From Leptolyngbya sp. FACHB-321 (GTDB lineage Bacteria; Cyanobacteriota; Cyanobacteriia; Leptolyngbyales; Leptolyngbyaceae): a stretch of DNA of 64,000 bases. Below are positions 51,621-61,447 of the stretch, one piece after another. The first letter of the stretch is position 1. Each line of letters starts with the position of its first letter. Position numbers and translations under genes: made by a program. The stretch covers positions 62,001 through 126,000 of the forward strand of contig NZ_JACJPI010000064.1 in assembly GCF_014695975.1 (NCBI RefSeq), read 5' to 3'. Under the pieces are notes generated by a model. That model made no database searches, was not told where the DNA came from, and was given only the letters and a program-made list of their open reading frames with translations.

Positions 51621-51946
51621 TCTGGACAACCGTTGTTGCAGATGTGTTGTAGATGAGAGCACTATAGCAACAAAGATTCAACGCGACGGAACCGCAATGT
51701 TCCTACGTTTAGCACAGAAGAATAAGGCAACGGCAACGTCTTTGGTCGAGCGTTAAAAAGTACTTTTTTCCTAACAAACAATTTCCGAGACGAACGGTGT
51801 GTCTGCATGAAGCAAACGTTAGAGCAGAGGGCACTCTATTTCTACAGCCTGTTTATCTTCTGTCCATTACCAAAGATCGGCGGGGTCGCTAGGAGATCCT
51901 AAAGCGCTTTTGCATCAAGCTCTGGCTCGATGGCAGAAGCTAATTA

Positions 51947-54900
51947 ATGTTACAAAAGAGTCTAAGTATTTTGCTACGGTTAGATGAACATATTGCAATA
52001 CCGTGTATGAAAGCAGAACGCTTTAAGAGTCTGCGTAAATACTGTCGAGATGATGCCACTTTTGAAGCGTTGCAACAGTCTCTTTGCGACCTCGAAACCT
52101 ACCAGCAGCAACTCGAAACGCGACTGGAATCATCACAGCGCCAAAACCATGAGCATTCACAACAAGTTCTGTTTCAGGCATCGCTGCTTGATCAGGTTTG
52201 CCATGTGGTGATTGCAACCGATCGCAAGGGGCACATTATTTACTGGAATCGGTATGCTGAAGTACTGTTCCAGTGGCAAGCCGCTACGGTTAGCGGGCAA
52301 AACATTTACACCTTGCTCGTTGGCAAAAACGGTCAAAAAGTCGCCCGTAAACTGCTGACGCGCACAACAAAGGCAATCCCGTGGCGAGGTGAGCTGTTGT
52401 TGCAGCGCCAAGATGGGAGCCAGTTTTGGGCAGAAGTCATTAATGCTTTACTGCATGGTGCTGACGGACAGCCGAGCGGGTTTGTGGGGATCGCGATCGA
52501 CATTACGGAACGCAAACAGGCACAAGCACTGCTAGAAATGCAGGCAGAAACGCTACACGCACAGATGCAGTTGTTGGATCTAACCAACGACGCGATGATG
52601 ACGTTTAGCCTGAATGGCGCGATTTCGTTCTGGAACCGAGGCGCACGTGAGCGCTATGGTTGGACAACCATCGAAGCGCTAGGGCAGAATGTTCACACTC
52701 TCCTGCAAACTCAATTTCCTCGATCGCTCAAGCAGATTAAGGCGCAGTTGCTGCAAGAGGGACGTTGGGATGGCGAGATTATGCATACCCATCGCAACGG
52801 CACCACAAGCGTTGTAGCAAGCCATTGGGTACTACAACGCGATGAAAACGGTCGTCCACTGGCGATTCTGGAAACAAGTAGCGACCTTACCCAGCATAAA
52901 CAAACAGAGGCAGCGCTCAAAACCGCGCACGAACAGCTAGAAGCAGACGTAGCCGCACGCACTGCTGAACTGGCACTGGCAAATGCCGCCCTGCAAGCCG
53001 AGATTGCTGAACGGCGGCAGGCAGAGACAGCCTTGCAGCAAGCCGAAGCAAAATATCGCAGCATCTTTGAGAATGCGATCGAAGGTATTTTTCAGACCAC
53101 GCTAGACGGACGGTATCTCAGCGCCAATCCAGCCCTGGCAAAGCTACATGGCTACGACTCGCCCGCTGACCTCATCACGCATTTAAGTGACATTCGACAG
53201 CAGCTTTATGTAGAGAGCAATCGACGCGACGAGTTTGTCCGCCTGATGCAAACCAACGGCACCGTAGAGGAGTTTGAATCGCAGGTCTACCGCAAAGACG
53301 GCAGTACCATCTGGATTTCCGAAAACGCTCGTGCAGTCTTTAATGCAGAGGGTGAGTTGCTGTATTACGAAGGCACCAGCGAAGACATTACGGAACGCAA
53401 ACAAGCAGAACTGGCGTTGCAGCAGAGTGAGGCACGGTATCGAGCGATCGTTGAAGACCAGACAGAAATGATCAATCGCTTTTTGCCCGATGGCACCATT
53501 ACCTTTGTCAATGAAGCTTACTGCCGGGGGTATGGCAAAACTCACGCTGAACTGATTGGGCTAAACCTCATCTCGCTGGTGCCAGAAAGTATGCGGGAAT
53601 CGCTGCAAGCGAAAATTGCTGCACTGAGCCACGAGCGCCCAGTGATCACAGCCGTTCAGCCCTTCATAACATTGGAGGGTGAATTGCGTTGGTATCAGTG
53701 GATCGATCGGATCATTTGTGATCCGCAAGGCAAGGTGGTCGAAATACAGGGAACAGGGCGAGACGTCACCGAACAAAAGAACGCTGAGCAGGCACTGGGG
53801 GAAAGTGAAGCAAAAAACAGTGCCCTGCTACATCTGATCCCTGACTTCTGGATTCGGCATCATCGGGATGGCACCAATCTAGACTGCAAAACCGATCGAG
53901 CCAGTGAATTGGCACTGCCGCTTGACCAAATCATTGGCAGAAAATTTCAGGAGTATTTACCACAAGAAGTCGCACAGGAACGGCTGGCATATATTGCAGA
54001 AACGCTGGCAACAGGCGAAGTACAGACCTTTGAGTACCCAATAGAAATTAATGGTGAATGGCGCGAACAAGAGTCGCGGATGGTGGTTTGTGGCAAGGAT
54101 GAAGTGCTGGCTATCGAGCGCAATATTACCGAGCGAAAGCGCGCAGAACGGCAGCTTTATCAACAAACAGAGCGTGAGCGGCTGCTCAGTACGATCGCCC
54201 TTCGGATTCGACAATCACTTAACCTGGAAGAAATCCTCTATCGGACTGTGGCGGAAGTGCGCCAGTTTTTGCAGACCGATCGCGTACTCATCTACCGCTT
54301 TGATGCAACCACTGAAGGCGTGTTAGTAGCAGATTCGGTTGCACCGATATGGGATGTCCATACAGACAGCAATCTTCATCAAGTCTGGTATCGCGATCAG
54401 GCGGCGACTTATGAGCAAGGGAGAACGTACGTTGTCAATGATTTTTCACAGCAGGGGGTATCGGCTGACTACCTGAAAATCATGCAGCGGTTGGCGATTA
54501 AAGCCAAGCTAGTTGTACCGATCCTGCAAAGTGAGCAGCTTTGGGGCATTTTGGCAGTGCATCAATGCTCTCAAGCCCGCCAGTGGCAACCGTTTGAAAT
54601 CGCCTTATTAGAGCAACTAGCAATCCAGGTCGCCATTGCCATTCAGCAAGCGCAACTGTTTACCCAGGTGCAGCAGCAGGCACAGCGCGAAAAGCTGCTC
54701 AATCAGATCAGCCAGACGCTCAACTCTAGCCTTGATGCCGGCTATATATTGCAAGAGATTGCCAATCTCACTGGCGAAGGCTTCAATGTCGATCGCGTGA
54801 TGATTCTAACCATTACGAGCGAAGTGGAAGTTAGTCATGAATGGCGGACAAACGATCAGGTGATTTCGGAGCTTAGTTTTAAGGTGCCGCTAACAGACTT

Positions 54901-56410
54901 TCCTGATCTACTGAATTTAAGCTCTGACTTCCACCAACGTCGCTTCTTCCATGCACCTGATTACAATCGAGTAGCGCTAACCGCTGCCCGTAAACGTCAA
55001 ATTGAGGAAGCGCAGGTACGCTCCGTACTCTCCTCTCCCATCTTGATTAGTGGTCAGCTTTTTGGGGCTATCTCACTCCATACCACAACCTGCTATCGCA
55101 CCTTTACAGAAGAAGAAATTCAGCTACTCCAGCGCATTGCTGATCAAGCGGCGATCGCAATCTCTAACGCTCAAAGCTATGAGCGGCTAGAACACCTCGT
55201 CCAGCAACGCACGCAGGAACTAGAGCAAGAAAAGCGCCTCTCAGAAGCTGCTAACCGTGCCAAGAGCGAGTTTCTGGCAACGATGAGCCATGAGCTACGG
55301 ACTCCGCTCAACGCTATTCTGGGCTTATCGCAGCTGTTAGAGCAGCAAATCTTTGGTGAGCTAAACGCTAAGCAAGCTGAATATATCAGCCACATTCACA
55401 GCAGTGGGGATCACCTCCTTCTGCTCATCAACGATATTTTAGACCTAGCAAAAGTTGAGTCTGGTCAAGATAACATCAACCCCATTGAAATCAATGTTTT
55501 AGAGCTTTGTACTTATTGTCTAACCCTCATGCGCGAACAGGCGTACGATCGCGGCTTGCAGTTACTCAGTCAGTTTGACCATGCCGTTCACATCTGCTTT
55601 GCCGATGAGCGTCGCTTGAAGCAAATTCTCATCAACTTGCTCTCGAATGCGATTAAGTTCACGCCAACAGGTACCGTCTCCCTCATCGTTGCCAGACAGT
55701 CGCAGGGGGTTGCCTTTACGGTTGCAGACACCGGTATTGGTATTGCTGCTAACCAGATCCCACATCTGTTCATGCCGTTCTCACAGCTTGATAGCCAGCT
55801 TAATCGTCAGTATGCCGGTACAGGGCTGGGGTTAGCGCTTTCTCGCAATCTTGCCCGACTGCATGGCGGCGATATTACTGTGACGTCGATCGAGGGTGGA
55901 GGTAGCCGCTTTACCCTTTATCTACCAGATGCTCAAACAGCAGCCCCATCTCAGGTTGTGGCATCTGCGTCATCTATGCCCCAGGCACTCTACACCCCGT
56001 CTAAGACAGCGCACCGCATTCTCGTTGTAGAAGATGATCCCTGTAGTGCCATCGTGCTTCAAGATTATCTCCACGCACTAGGGCACCAGGTTGAGCATCT
56101 GCGGAATAGTGATCGTTTCTTAGAGACAGTGCAGCACTTACAGCCTCGCTTGATTTTACTAGATGTACAGCTCACTAGCGATCGTACGGGTCTAGATTTG
56201 CTTGCCGCACTTCGCGCTCAACCAACGCTACAAGACATTCCAGTAATTATGGTGACAGCCATGGCGATGGCAGGCGATCGCGAAACATTCATCACAGCCG
56301 GAGCAAACGCTTACCTCAGCAAACCGATCGCCATTCCACAGCTTGAGTTGTTGCTATCACAATATTTGTGCGATCCAACAGAGCAGTTGCTTGAAAAACC
56401 TGACAGTTAA
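51947..56410 (+). CDS. Large hybrid sensor histidine kinase (5 PAS, 2 GAF, HisKA, HATPase, REC)
   Basis: A 1487-residue soluble hybrid kinase. Order: PAS (about 75-190), PAS (205-320), coiled coil (320-365), PAS (368-490), PAS (495-610), PAS (622-735), GAF (745-905), GAF (915-1080), coiled coil, HisKA with TMSHELRTPLNA (His1115), HATPase_c (LLSNAIKFTP, ADTGIGIA, GTGLGLAL) and a C-terminal receiver (1357-1475, Asp1406 in LILLDVQLT). The first GAF resembles cyanobacteriochrome/phytochrome GAFs (LWGILAVHQCSQARQW), but the usual chromophore Cys-His is Asp-Tyr here (VSADYLKIM), so no bilin is expected. PAS5 resembles the start of the kinase at 1-1389. No membrane segment. ATG at 51947 without clear ribosome-binding site. 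Confidence 0.93.
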   Translation: MLQKSLSILLRLDEHIAIPCMKAERFKSLRKYCRDDATFEALQQSLCDLETYQQQLETRLESSQRQNHEHSQQVLFQASLLDQVCHVVIATDRKGHIIYWNRYAEVLFQWQAATVSGQNIYTLLVGKNGQKVARKLLTRTTKAIPWRGELLLQRQDGSQFWAEVINALLHGADGQPSGFVGIAIDITERKQAQALLEMQAETLHAQMQLLDLTNDAMMTFSLNGAISFWNRGARERYGWTTIEALGQNVHTLLQTQFPRSLKQIKAQLLQEGRWDGEIMHTHRNGTTSVVASHWVLQRDENGRPLAILETSSDLTQHKQTEAALKTAHEQLEADVAARTAELALANAALQAEIAERRQAETALQQAEAKYRSIFENAIEGIFQTTLDGRYLSANPALAKLHGYDSPADLITHLSDIRQQLYVESNRRDEFVRLMQTNGTVEEFESQVYRKDGSTIWISENARAVFNAEGELLYYEGTSEDITERKQAELALQQSEARYRAIVEDQTEMINRFLPDGTITFVNEAYCRGYGKTHAELIGLNLISLVPESMRESLQAKIAALSHERPVITAVQPFITLEGELRWYQWIDRIICDPQGKVVEIQGTGRDVTEQKNAEQALGESEAKNSALLHLIPDFWIRHHRDGTNLDCKTDRASELALPLDQIIGRKFQEYLPQEVAQERLAYIAETLATGEVQTFEYPIEINGEWREQESRMVVCGKDEVLAIERNITERKRAERQLYQQTERERLLSTIALRIRQSLNLEEILYRTVAEVRQFLQTDRVLIYRFDATTEGVLVADSVAPIWDVHTDSNLHQVWYRDQAATYEQGRTYVVNDFSQQGVSADYLKIMQRLAIKAKLVVPILQSEQLWGILAVHQCSQARQWQPFEIALLEQLAIQVAIAIQQAQLFTQVQQQAQREKLLNQISQTLNSSLDAGYILQEIANLTGEGFNVDRVMILTITSEVEVSHEWRTNDQVISELSFKVPLTDFPDLLNLSSDFHQRRFFHAPDYNRVALTAARKRQIEEAQVRSVLSSPILISGQLFGAISLHTTTCYRTFTEEEIQLLQRIADQAAIAISNAQSYERLEHLVQQRTQELEQEKRLSEAANRAKSEFLATMSHELRTPLNAILGLSQLLEQQIFGELNAKQAEYISHIHSSGDHLLLLINDILDLAKVESGQDNINPIEINVLELCTYCLTLMREQAYDRGLQLLSQFDHAVHICFADERRLKQILINLLSNAIKFTPTGTVSLIVARQSQGVAFTVADTGIGIAANQIPHLFMPFSQLDSQLNRQYAGTGLGLALSRNLARLHGGDITVTSIEGGGSRFTLYLPDAQTAAPSQVVASASSMPQALYTPSKTAHRILVVEDDPCSAIVLQDYLHALGHQVEHLRNSDRFLETVQHLQPRLILLDVQLTSDRTGLDLLAALRAQPTLQDIPVIMVTAMAMAGDRETFITAGANAYLSKPIAIPQLELLLSQYLCDPTEQLLEKPDS

Positions 56411-56466
56411 ATTAGGAAGGCTAAATTAAGCACTACGAAGGGACCGGGTTTCAACTGCGTTCATCC
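56410..56466 (+). repeat. MITE-like element, fragment C
   Basis: TAGGAAGGCTAAATTAAGCA then CTACGAAGGGACCGGGTTTC matches the left ~60 bases of copies A and B, minus the outermost AAG. The rest of the element is missing. It starts at the stop of the hybrid kinase. Confidence 0.65.
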
Positions 56467-56486
56467 TTTTGCTGTTGACTGTGCGA

Positions 56487-57227
56487 CTACAGCGAAGGCA
56501 TTTGAGGAATATGAGCTTCAGTTTCAACCAATAGTTTGCCTGCTTGAATTTCCATACGTTTGACTTTAATTGCCATGCCTTCAATCTCGATGTAAGGCTG
56601 CGCTAACAGTTGCTTAAACGTTTGTAGAAGGGCGATCGTGAACTCGATTGAAAGAGCTTCTCCAGATTCACAAACAAATGATTCTAAGCGCACAGGCTGC
56701 TGACCAGTACGAGGCAGAATTACTACTGCAAACCCAACCTGCCGAGTCGTTTCCCGCTCATGCAGAAGGGCAGTACCATCCAGTCCAATCTTGCCATCAG
56801 CCGGTAACGTTACTGCAACAGGTTGCCCAAGTTCTACAGTGACGGGTTCTCCTTCCACATTAAGCTTTAACGAAGGCAAGCGTTGGGTAACAGCTTCTGC
56901 CTGCATTGCTCGGTTCAAATCAGCTTCTGTCAAGGCAATCTGAGCCGTTGCATCAAGCGGTTGGTCTAACTTTAGTTGCCCCAGCAGAATGCTAAGCGGA
57001 TTAAAGGAAAGGCGATCGGTCTGTACCGCCATCTTGTCTACCCGAACATCCTGCACCACAACGCCCCGCCCGTTAATAGAGACAGAATCTGCCTTACCTT
57101 GAGCCGCTTTCAAGACATCCGTGCTGACATCAAGGTTTAAGTCTTCTGCCTCTTCTAACTGGCTAGACAAAGCTGCTTGGGCAGCCTGCGAAATGACCTG
57201 TTCATCTAAGCGGGGTTCTTTCGACAT
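56487..57227 (-). CDS. DUF2993 (LmeA-like) lipid-binding protein
   Basis: A 246-residue protein of the DUF2993 group, whose mycobacterial member LmeA binds phospholipids. Family features are the N-terminal DLNLDVSTDVLKAAQGKADSV, a long alternating strand pattern with GRGVVVQDVRVDKM, IALTEADLNRAMQ (about 120-132), and a final RMEIQAGKLLVETEAHI. There is no signal peptide or TM helix, so unlike LmeA it is probably cytoplasmic or peripheral. Cyanobacterial members have no established role. ATG at 57227. Confidence 0.88.
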   Translation of the reverse strand: MSKEPRLDEQVISQAAQAALSSQLEEAEDLNLDVSTDVLKAAQGKADSVSINGRGVVVQDVRVDKMAVQTDRLSFNPLSILLGQLKLDQPLDATAQIALTEADLNRAMQAEAVTQRLPSLKLNVEGEPVTVELGQPVAVTLPADGKIGLDGTALLHERETTRQVGFAVVILPRTGQQPVRLESFVCESGEALSIEFTIALLQTFKQLLAQPYIEIEGMAIKVKRMEIQAGKLLVETEAHIPQMPSL

Positions 57228-57569
57228 AGGTCTCAGCTTCTAACACTTCAGTACTGATAGCTTAACGGCTGCTAGAAAACCATAAATCTGTAGCATGGCA
57301 GACATCGGGCGCAATAAATCTAGCGTAGGGGAAGTTTGACGCGATCAAAGCCCTTGAAACCATTAAGCGTGCCTTGAACATGGGGATCACGATCGCAATC
57401 TCTAGTTCACCGGCGCGTATGGATAGGTCAAAGAACAAAATGAAGCCTCTTTCGATCGAGCCATTTATGCAGCCTGAAACTCGCTCGCAGTTGACTCTTT
57501 TGAAAGAGGAAACAATACCTTTTGCTTCATTAGGCTATGCCTGTACATTCGTTCCTCACACAACAAATT

Positions 57570-58355
57570 ATGACGAGCAAGCAAGATTCTAAGAGCCAGC
57601 AAAGTGCTTCTAAGGAAACCGAACAAAAGCACCAACAGAGCGGTGCCGCTTCCAAGGCTGTTGCCCCTGATCAAGGTTCTAACAACGACACGCAAGCACT
57701 TGACTCTTTACTGGAAACGTTGGGTGGTGATCTGACCTCGATCGACACTGAGGCTGCTCTCGGCGCGATCGACGAGTGGCACGGCACCCTGCAAAAAGCT
57801 AAAGAGCCAGCAGTCAAGGAACTTGCGAATGGATTGAAAGAACTGAAGCAACTTCTAAAAGGTGGTAAGGCGACAGGGCATGACATTGGTGAAGTGTTGT
57901 CTCACATCGGCGACCAAACCAGCGATATTGCGGCTGAAGCAGATAAGGGCATGAAGACTTCGCTTCAGAAGTTGGGTAAGCAGTTGTCTAAAGCAGGGCA
58001 ATCGCTTGGCAAAGCCGAAGATAAGGAAGCGGCTGAACAAATTGAGTCGTTGAGCGAAACGCTAGAAAGTGACTTGACTAAGGTTGATACCGATACAGCT
58101 ATTGGGGCGATCGACCATTGGTACGGCTTACTGCACAAGTCTGATAACGAAAGCTTGCAAGAAATTGCCAATGGGTTGAAGGAACTGAAGCAAACCCTCA
58201 AGCGCAAAACTGCCAATGCGTCTGACATTGCCGAAGTCATGACCAAGATTGGGGAACAAACGACCGAAGCGGCTTCAACCGCTCATCGCGGTCTCAAAGG
58301 TCCCATCCAGAAATTTGGTAAATTGCTTAGCAGAACAGGCAAGTCGCTAGGGTAA
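57570..58355 (+). CDS. Protein of two tandem ~98-residue repeats
   Basis: About 261 residues from ATG at 57570 (MTSKQDSKSQQ); an in-frame ATG at 57537 is possible. A polar, Gln/Ser/Lys-rich start (to about residue 50) precedes two copies of one ~98-residue all-helical domain. Copy 1 is TLGGDLTSIDTEAALGAID...LSKAGQSLGK and copy 2 TLESDLTKVDTDTAIGAID...LSRTGKSLG. Both contain ANGLKELKQxLK and a GDQTSDIAAEADKG-like motif. No signal peptide, Cys or known catalytic motif is visible. Function unknown; the repeats may give two binding faces. Confidence 0.75.
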   Translation: MTSKQDSKSQQSASKETEQKHQQSGAASKAVAPDQGSNNDTQALDSLLETLGGDLTSIDTEAALGAIDEWHGTLQKAKEPAVKELANGLKELKQLLKGGKATGHDIGEVLSHIGDQTSDIAAEADKGMKTSLQKLGKQLSKAGQSLGKAEDKEAAEQIESLSETLESDLTKVDTDTAIGAIDHWYGLLHKSDNESLQEIANGLKELKQTLKRKTANASDIAEVMTKIGEQTTEAASTAHRGLKGPIQKFGKLLSRTGKSLG

Positions 58356-58377
58356 GGCTGACTTGGCAAACCTGCGT

Positions 58378-58435
58378 AACCTTTAGAAAAGGTTGTCTGA
58401 GTGCAGCACAACCTTAAGGACAAAAAGCTTTTTGT
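58378..58435. terminator. Tandem hairpins between convergent genes
   Basis: AACCTTT/AAAGGTT (58378-58384 with 58388-58394), AAGGTTGT/ACAACCTT (58389-58396 with 58408-58415) and the palindrome ACAAAAAGCTTTTTGT (58420-58435) follow the stop of the repeat protein. The last has a short T run. Alternative stems compete, so transcription may end in either direction. Confidence 0.5.
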
Positions 58436-58609
58436 TTCTATAAGTTGGTAGCCTGCTTCTCAGCAAGCATTACTGTACCAGATTCAATTTGACACCTTTA
58501 CGCTTGAACCTAGGGCTTCTTCAAGTTGAAGCTCTGCGCTCAAGAGGAATGTGCCAGATTGGGTCTGGTTCTTCGCTTTAAGAGACAAACATCCTACAGA
58601 AAAATCCCC

Positions 58610-58798
58610 TCAACCTTCGTATTCACTGTCAATTTCAATCTCTAGCGTCTCTTCGTCAATCCGCACATAAAGAATGTTTGGTCGGCAGCAAACCTGGCAG
58701 TCTTCTACATACGACTGCTGACTGCCACCGCTGATATCTACAAACGTGGTGTTTTCTTCGCCACAGTAAGCGCAGTAGTATTCTGCCGTGTTCTGCAT
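58610..58798 (-). CDS. CPXCG-motif Cys-rich small protein
   Basis: A 62-residue protein with two Cys pairs, CAYCGEEN (Cys9, Cys12) and CQVCCRPN (Cys34, Cys37), as in the CPXCG/PF14255 group. The acidic C-terminus (RIDEETLEIEIDSEYEG) is typical. A zinc knuckle is expected. It lies just after the radical SAM gene on the same strand, 29 bases away, so the two are probably co-transcribed. Function unknown. Confidence 0.85.
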   Translation of the reverse strand: MQNTAEYYCAYCGEENTTFVDISGGSQQSYVEDCQVCCRPNILYVRIDEETLEIEIDSEYEG

Positions 58799-58827
58799 AG
58801 CGTTCCCTTTAGCCTGATACCTCCACC

Positions 58828-60471
58828 CTACTGCAACAAGGGGAGCACCTCAGCTGATCGCTTAAAATGTTCCTTGGCGCTTGCTAGATGTTTGAGTAAC
58901 GTGGCTTGTGGTAATGGACCTTGCAAATGGCTCCAGGGAAGCGTTTGCTCTAGTTGCCAATTGGTGTAAACGTAGTAGTCCAGGTTAGGAAGTTTGCCCC
59001 GCAGTTCCTTAAAGGCGCGACGGTAGCTGCCTAGTGAATCGCCATAGTGACGGGTCAATTCCAACAACTGTGACAGACGACGATCGCCCCTCGAAAGCAG
59101 CGTTTGAATGACCGACCAGTTATAACTTTCAGGACGAAACTCAATACCTTGTGGGCGCAACTGCTTTTGAAGGAATTGCAGCCGCTTTTCAGCCTGAGTA
59201 TTCACACCAAACCATTGAAACGGTGTGTGCGCTTTGGGCACGAAGGTACTACAACCAAACGTCAGACGCAATCCTGGCACGGTTTTCTTAATGTCTCGCA
59301 GCATTGCCACTGTTTCATCGAGGTCTTCTGGTTCCTCACCTGGTACGCCCACCATCCCGTAGAGCTTGAGGTTACTGAGTCCGCCTACTTTGGCGTTCAT
59401 GGCTGCCTGGATTATTTCGTCGTTGGTCAGCTTTTTGTTGATAATCTGTCGCAGACGATCGCTCCCACTTTCCACGGCGATCGTAATCGAGCGAGTGTCG
59501 TGCTTTGTCAGCGTTGCTGCCAGCTTGGGCGTGACGGTATTTGTCCGCACCGAGGCAATGCTGAGTCGCACATGATCGTAGTCGGGACGATTGAGATAAT
59601 CTAGCAGCGTTTCAAATTCGGGATGTTGGGTGACAGAGGCACCAAGCAAGCCGAGGCGGTCGGTAACAGTCAATCCTTGCGCGATCGCCGGGATTAGCGA
59701 CTCCTCCACACTTGCCGTCCGAAACGGAAGCGTCAGATAGCTGGCAAGGCAAAAGCGGCACATCTCTGGGCAGCTTCGCACCACTTCGATCATGTAAATG
59801 TTTTCCCAAGCTGCTTTCTCGGTGACGACGGTCGATGCCGAGAGGGTATTGCCCCGATAGGTCTGCTTTTCAATCAGCGCTGGAATGTCTGCATCAAGGG
59901 GCGCGATCGACGCTAAGGCACCATCAGGGCTGTGATAGGTTGCCATATACAAGCTAGGTACATAAATCCCTGGCACCTGCGCTAGGTGGCGAAGTTGAGT
60001 TTGGCGATCGGCATGACGTACCGAGCGATACGCAGTGATAAACTCGCCCAGCAGCAGTTCTCCATCGCCCAGCAAAATGATGTCAAAGAAAGCCGCAAAC
60101 GGTTCTGGGTTCGCTGTCAGCACAGGACCACCACCAAACACTAGCGGCTGCGCGTCCGATCGCTCAATTGCCCGAATAGGTATTTCTAGCGCTTCTAGCA
60201 AATTGAGCACATTCACATAGTCCAATTCCCAAGACAGCGAAAAGCCCAGGAGTTCAGGCTCCGATGGCAACGGCTCCTGTACATCAGTAAACAAGCGGCT
60301 CACCTGCACATCAGCCCGTGCTGCTAGAGTTGCCCACACAACCTGATAGCCCAGGCTAGTAATGCCAACGCTGTACTCATTGGGAAACGCAAAGATGGTC
60401 GGCACGGCATCAGCCGCAGGCGTTGCCGGAGTGAAAAGCAACCGTTCGGCAGCAAAAGGAGAAGCAGTCAT
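58828..60471 (-). CDS. B12-binding-type radical SAM protein (TIGR03960-like)
   Basis: A 547-residue radical SAM enzyme. The N-terminal part (about 20-150) is the Rossmann-like B12-binding fold without the cobalamin His motif, with GFSLSWELDYVNVLNLLEAL. The [4Fe-4S] ligands are Cys234, Cys238 and Cys241 in VVRSCPEMCRFCLASY. The SAM barrel has GLLGASVTQHPEF and TIAVESGSDRLRQIINK, ending in the PEELE-type helix GVPGEEPEDLDETV. Homologues are widespread but their substrate is not known; in some genomes they are fused to a DUF2344 domain, absent here. ATG at 60471. Confidence 0.9.
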   Translation of the reverse strand: MTASPFAAERLLFTPATPAADAVPTIFAFPNEYSVGITSLGYQVVWATLAARADVQVSRLFTDVQEPLPSEPELLGFSLSWELDYVNVLNLLEALEIPIRAIERSDAQPLVFGGGPVLTANPEPFAAFFDIILLGDGELLLGEFITAYRSVRHADRQTQLRHLAQVPGIYVPSLYMATYHSPDGALASIAPLDADIPALIEKQTYRGNTLSASTVVTEKAAWENIYMIEVVRSCPEMCRFCLASYLTLPFRTASVEESLIPAIAQGLTVTDRLGLLGASVTQHPEFETLLDYLNRPDYDHVRLSIASVRTNTVTPKLAATLTKHDTRSITIAVESGSDRLRQIINKKLTNDEIIQAAMNAKVGGLSNLKLYGMVGVPGEEPEDLDETVAMLRDIKKTVPGLRLTFGCSTFVPKAHTPFQWFGVNTQAEKRLQFLQKQLRPQGIEFRPESYNWSVIQTLLSRGDRRLSQLLELTRHYGDSLGSYRRAFKELRGKLPNLDYYVYTNWQLEQTLPWSHLQGPLPQATLLKHLASAKEHFKRSAEVLPLLQ

Positions 60472-60751
60472 ATCTTAAGCAAGAGGAGAGAACGGATTGC
60501 AATGTCCTTCCCCTGTTGTAGCTTTTCTTGCACCCTTACCGTTGAACATTTTCTCAGCCCAACGGTTGTCATCGGCTTGAAAACCAAGCAGAGAAGATGC
60601 TTGAACCTTTTATCACGCTAGATTAGCCCGCCGTTCAATTTGCTTGCCCTTGAGCAGAAAAGCAAACAAGCTTGCCAGATCTCTGTAGCTAAGTTCCTAA
60701 GCACTTTGGATATGGCAGTTCACAGCCTTTCGGCTCATTAAGGTTTCGCTG
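60472..60751. other. Upstream region of the radical SAM gene
   Basis: About 280 bases with no supported gene. It should contain the leftward promoter. The dispersed repeat begins at 60752. Confidence 0.35.
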
Positions 60752-60974
60752 CATTCGTAAATTAATTGATCGATCGCTGTTTCAGCACCGCAATCAAGAA
60801 ACCTGAATCTCAAATCAAGAAACCTGAACCTGAAATCAACAAACACAAACCTGAAATCAAGAAACGCTTACTTGAATTAAGTAATACTTATGCAAATTCA
60901 AGAAACCTGAATCTGAAATCAATGAATGCTTATCGAAAATCAAGAAATGGGTATACGTTGCTTGATTTTTAACT
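60752..60974 (+). repeat. Dispersed ~21-bp-unit repeat with open frame, copy 2
   Basis: Three exact-length 21-base units (AATCAAGAAACCTGAATCTC, AATCAAGAAACCTGAACCTG and AATCAACAAACACAAACCTG, each plus A) are followed by a longer variable part sharing AAATCAATGAATGCTTAT with copy 1. The frame 60766-60972 (TTG start, 68 residues) matches copy 1 closely at the C-terminus. The left border shares GTAAATTAATTGAT and the right GATTTTTAACT with copy 1 at 36035-36280. Confidence 0.7.
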
Positions 60975-61447
60975 TACGAAGCACTTAGTTTCGCAGTAGA
61001 GGGCGATCGAGCTGATAGTTAATGAAGAGAGATGAACCTAAAAACCAAAAATAATCTAAAGTTGTTAACCTTATTCTTTTTACAAGGCTAATATGCAGAC
61101 AAAGCAGAACCTCATCACCTCGATCTTTTAAGCTGCGAGGGTTTAACTTAGATCATTCAAATCAAGGATCTAAGACTGCAAGCGTCAGCCTATACCCTTC
61201 ATATGGGGTGGATAGACAGACTTTGTCAGTCTAATAAATGATTATATCGCTCTATTCTAGGTAGGTCTTAGTAGGGAAGTTATTGATTCGGGCACGATCA
61301 CAAGTTTGTTAAGGCGTATCCTCAATAGCAGTACCAAAACTTGCTCGTACAGTAACCTAGTAGATTAGGTTAAACATTGATCAAAGATGGCGTAAGTGTG
61401 TGTATTAGTTTTGTATGTATTAGTTTAGGGTGCAAAGGAAAGAAATT
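60975..61447. other. AT-rich gene-free stretch
   Basis: About 470 AT-rich bases between the repeat and the secreted protein gene. I see no gene or hairpin; the promoter of the gene at 61448 should be near its right end. Confidence 0.35.
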
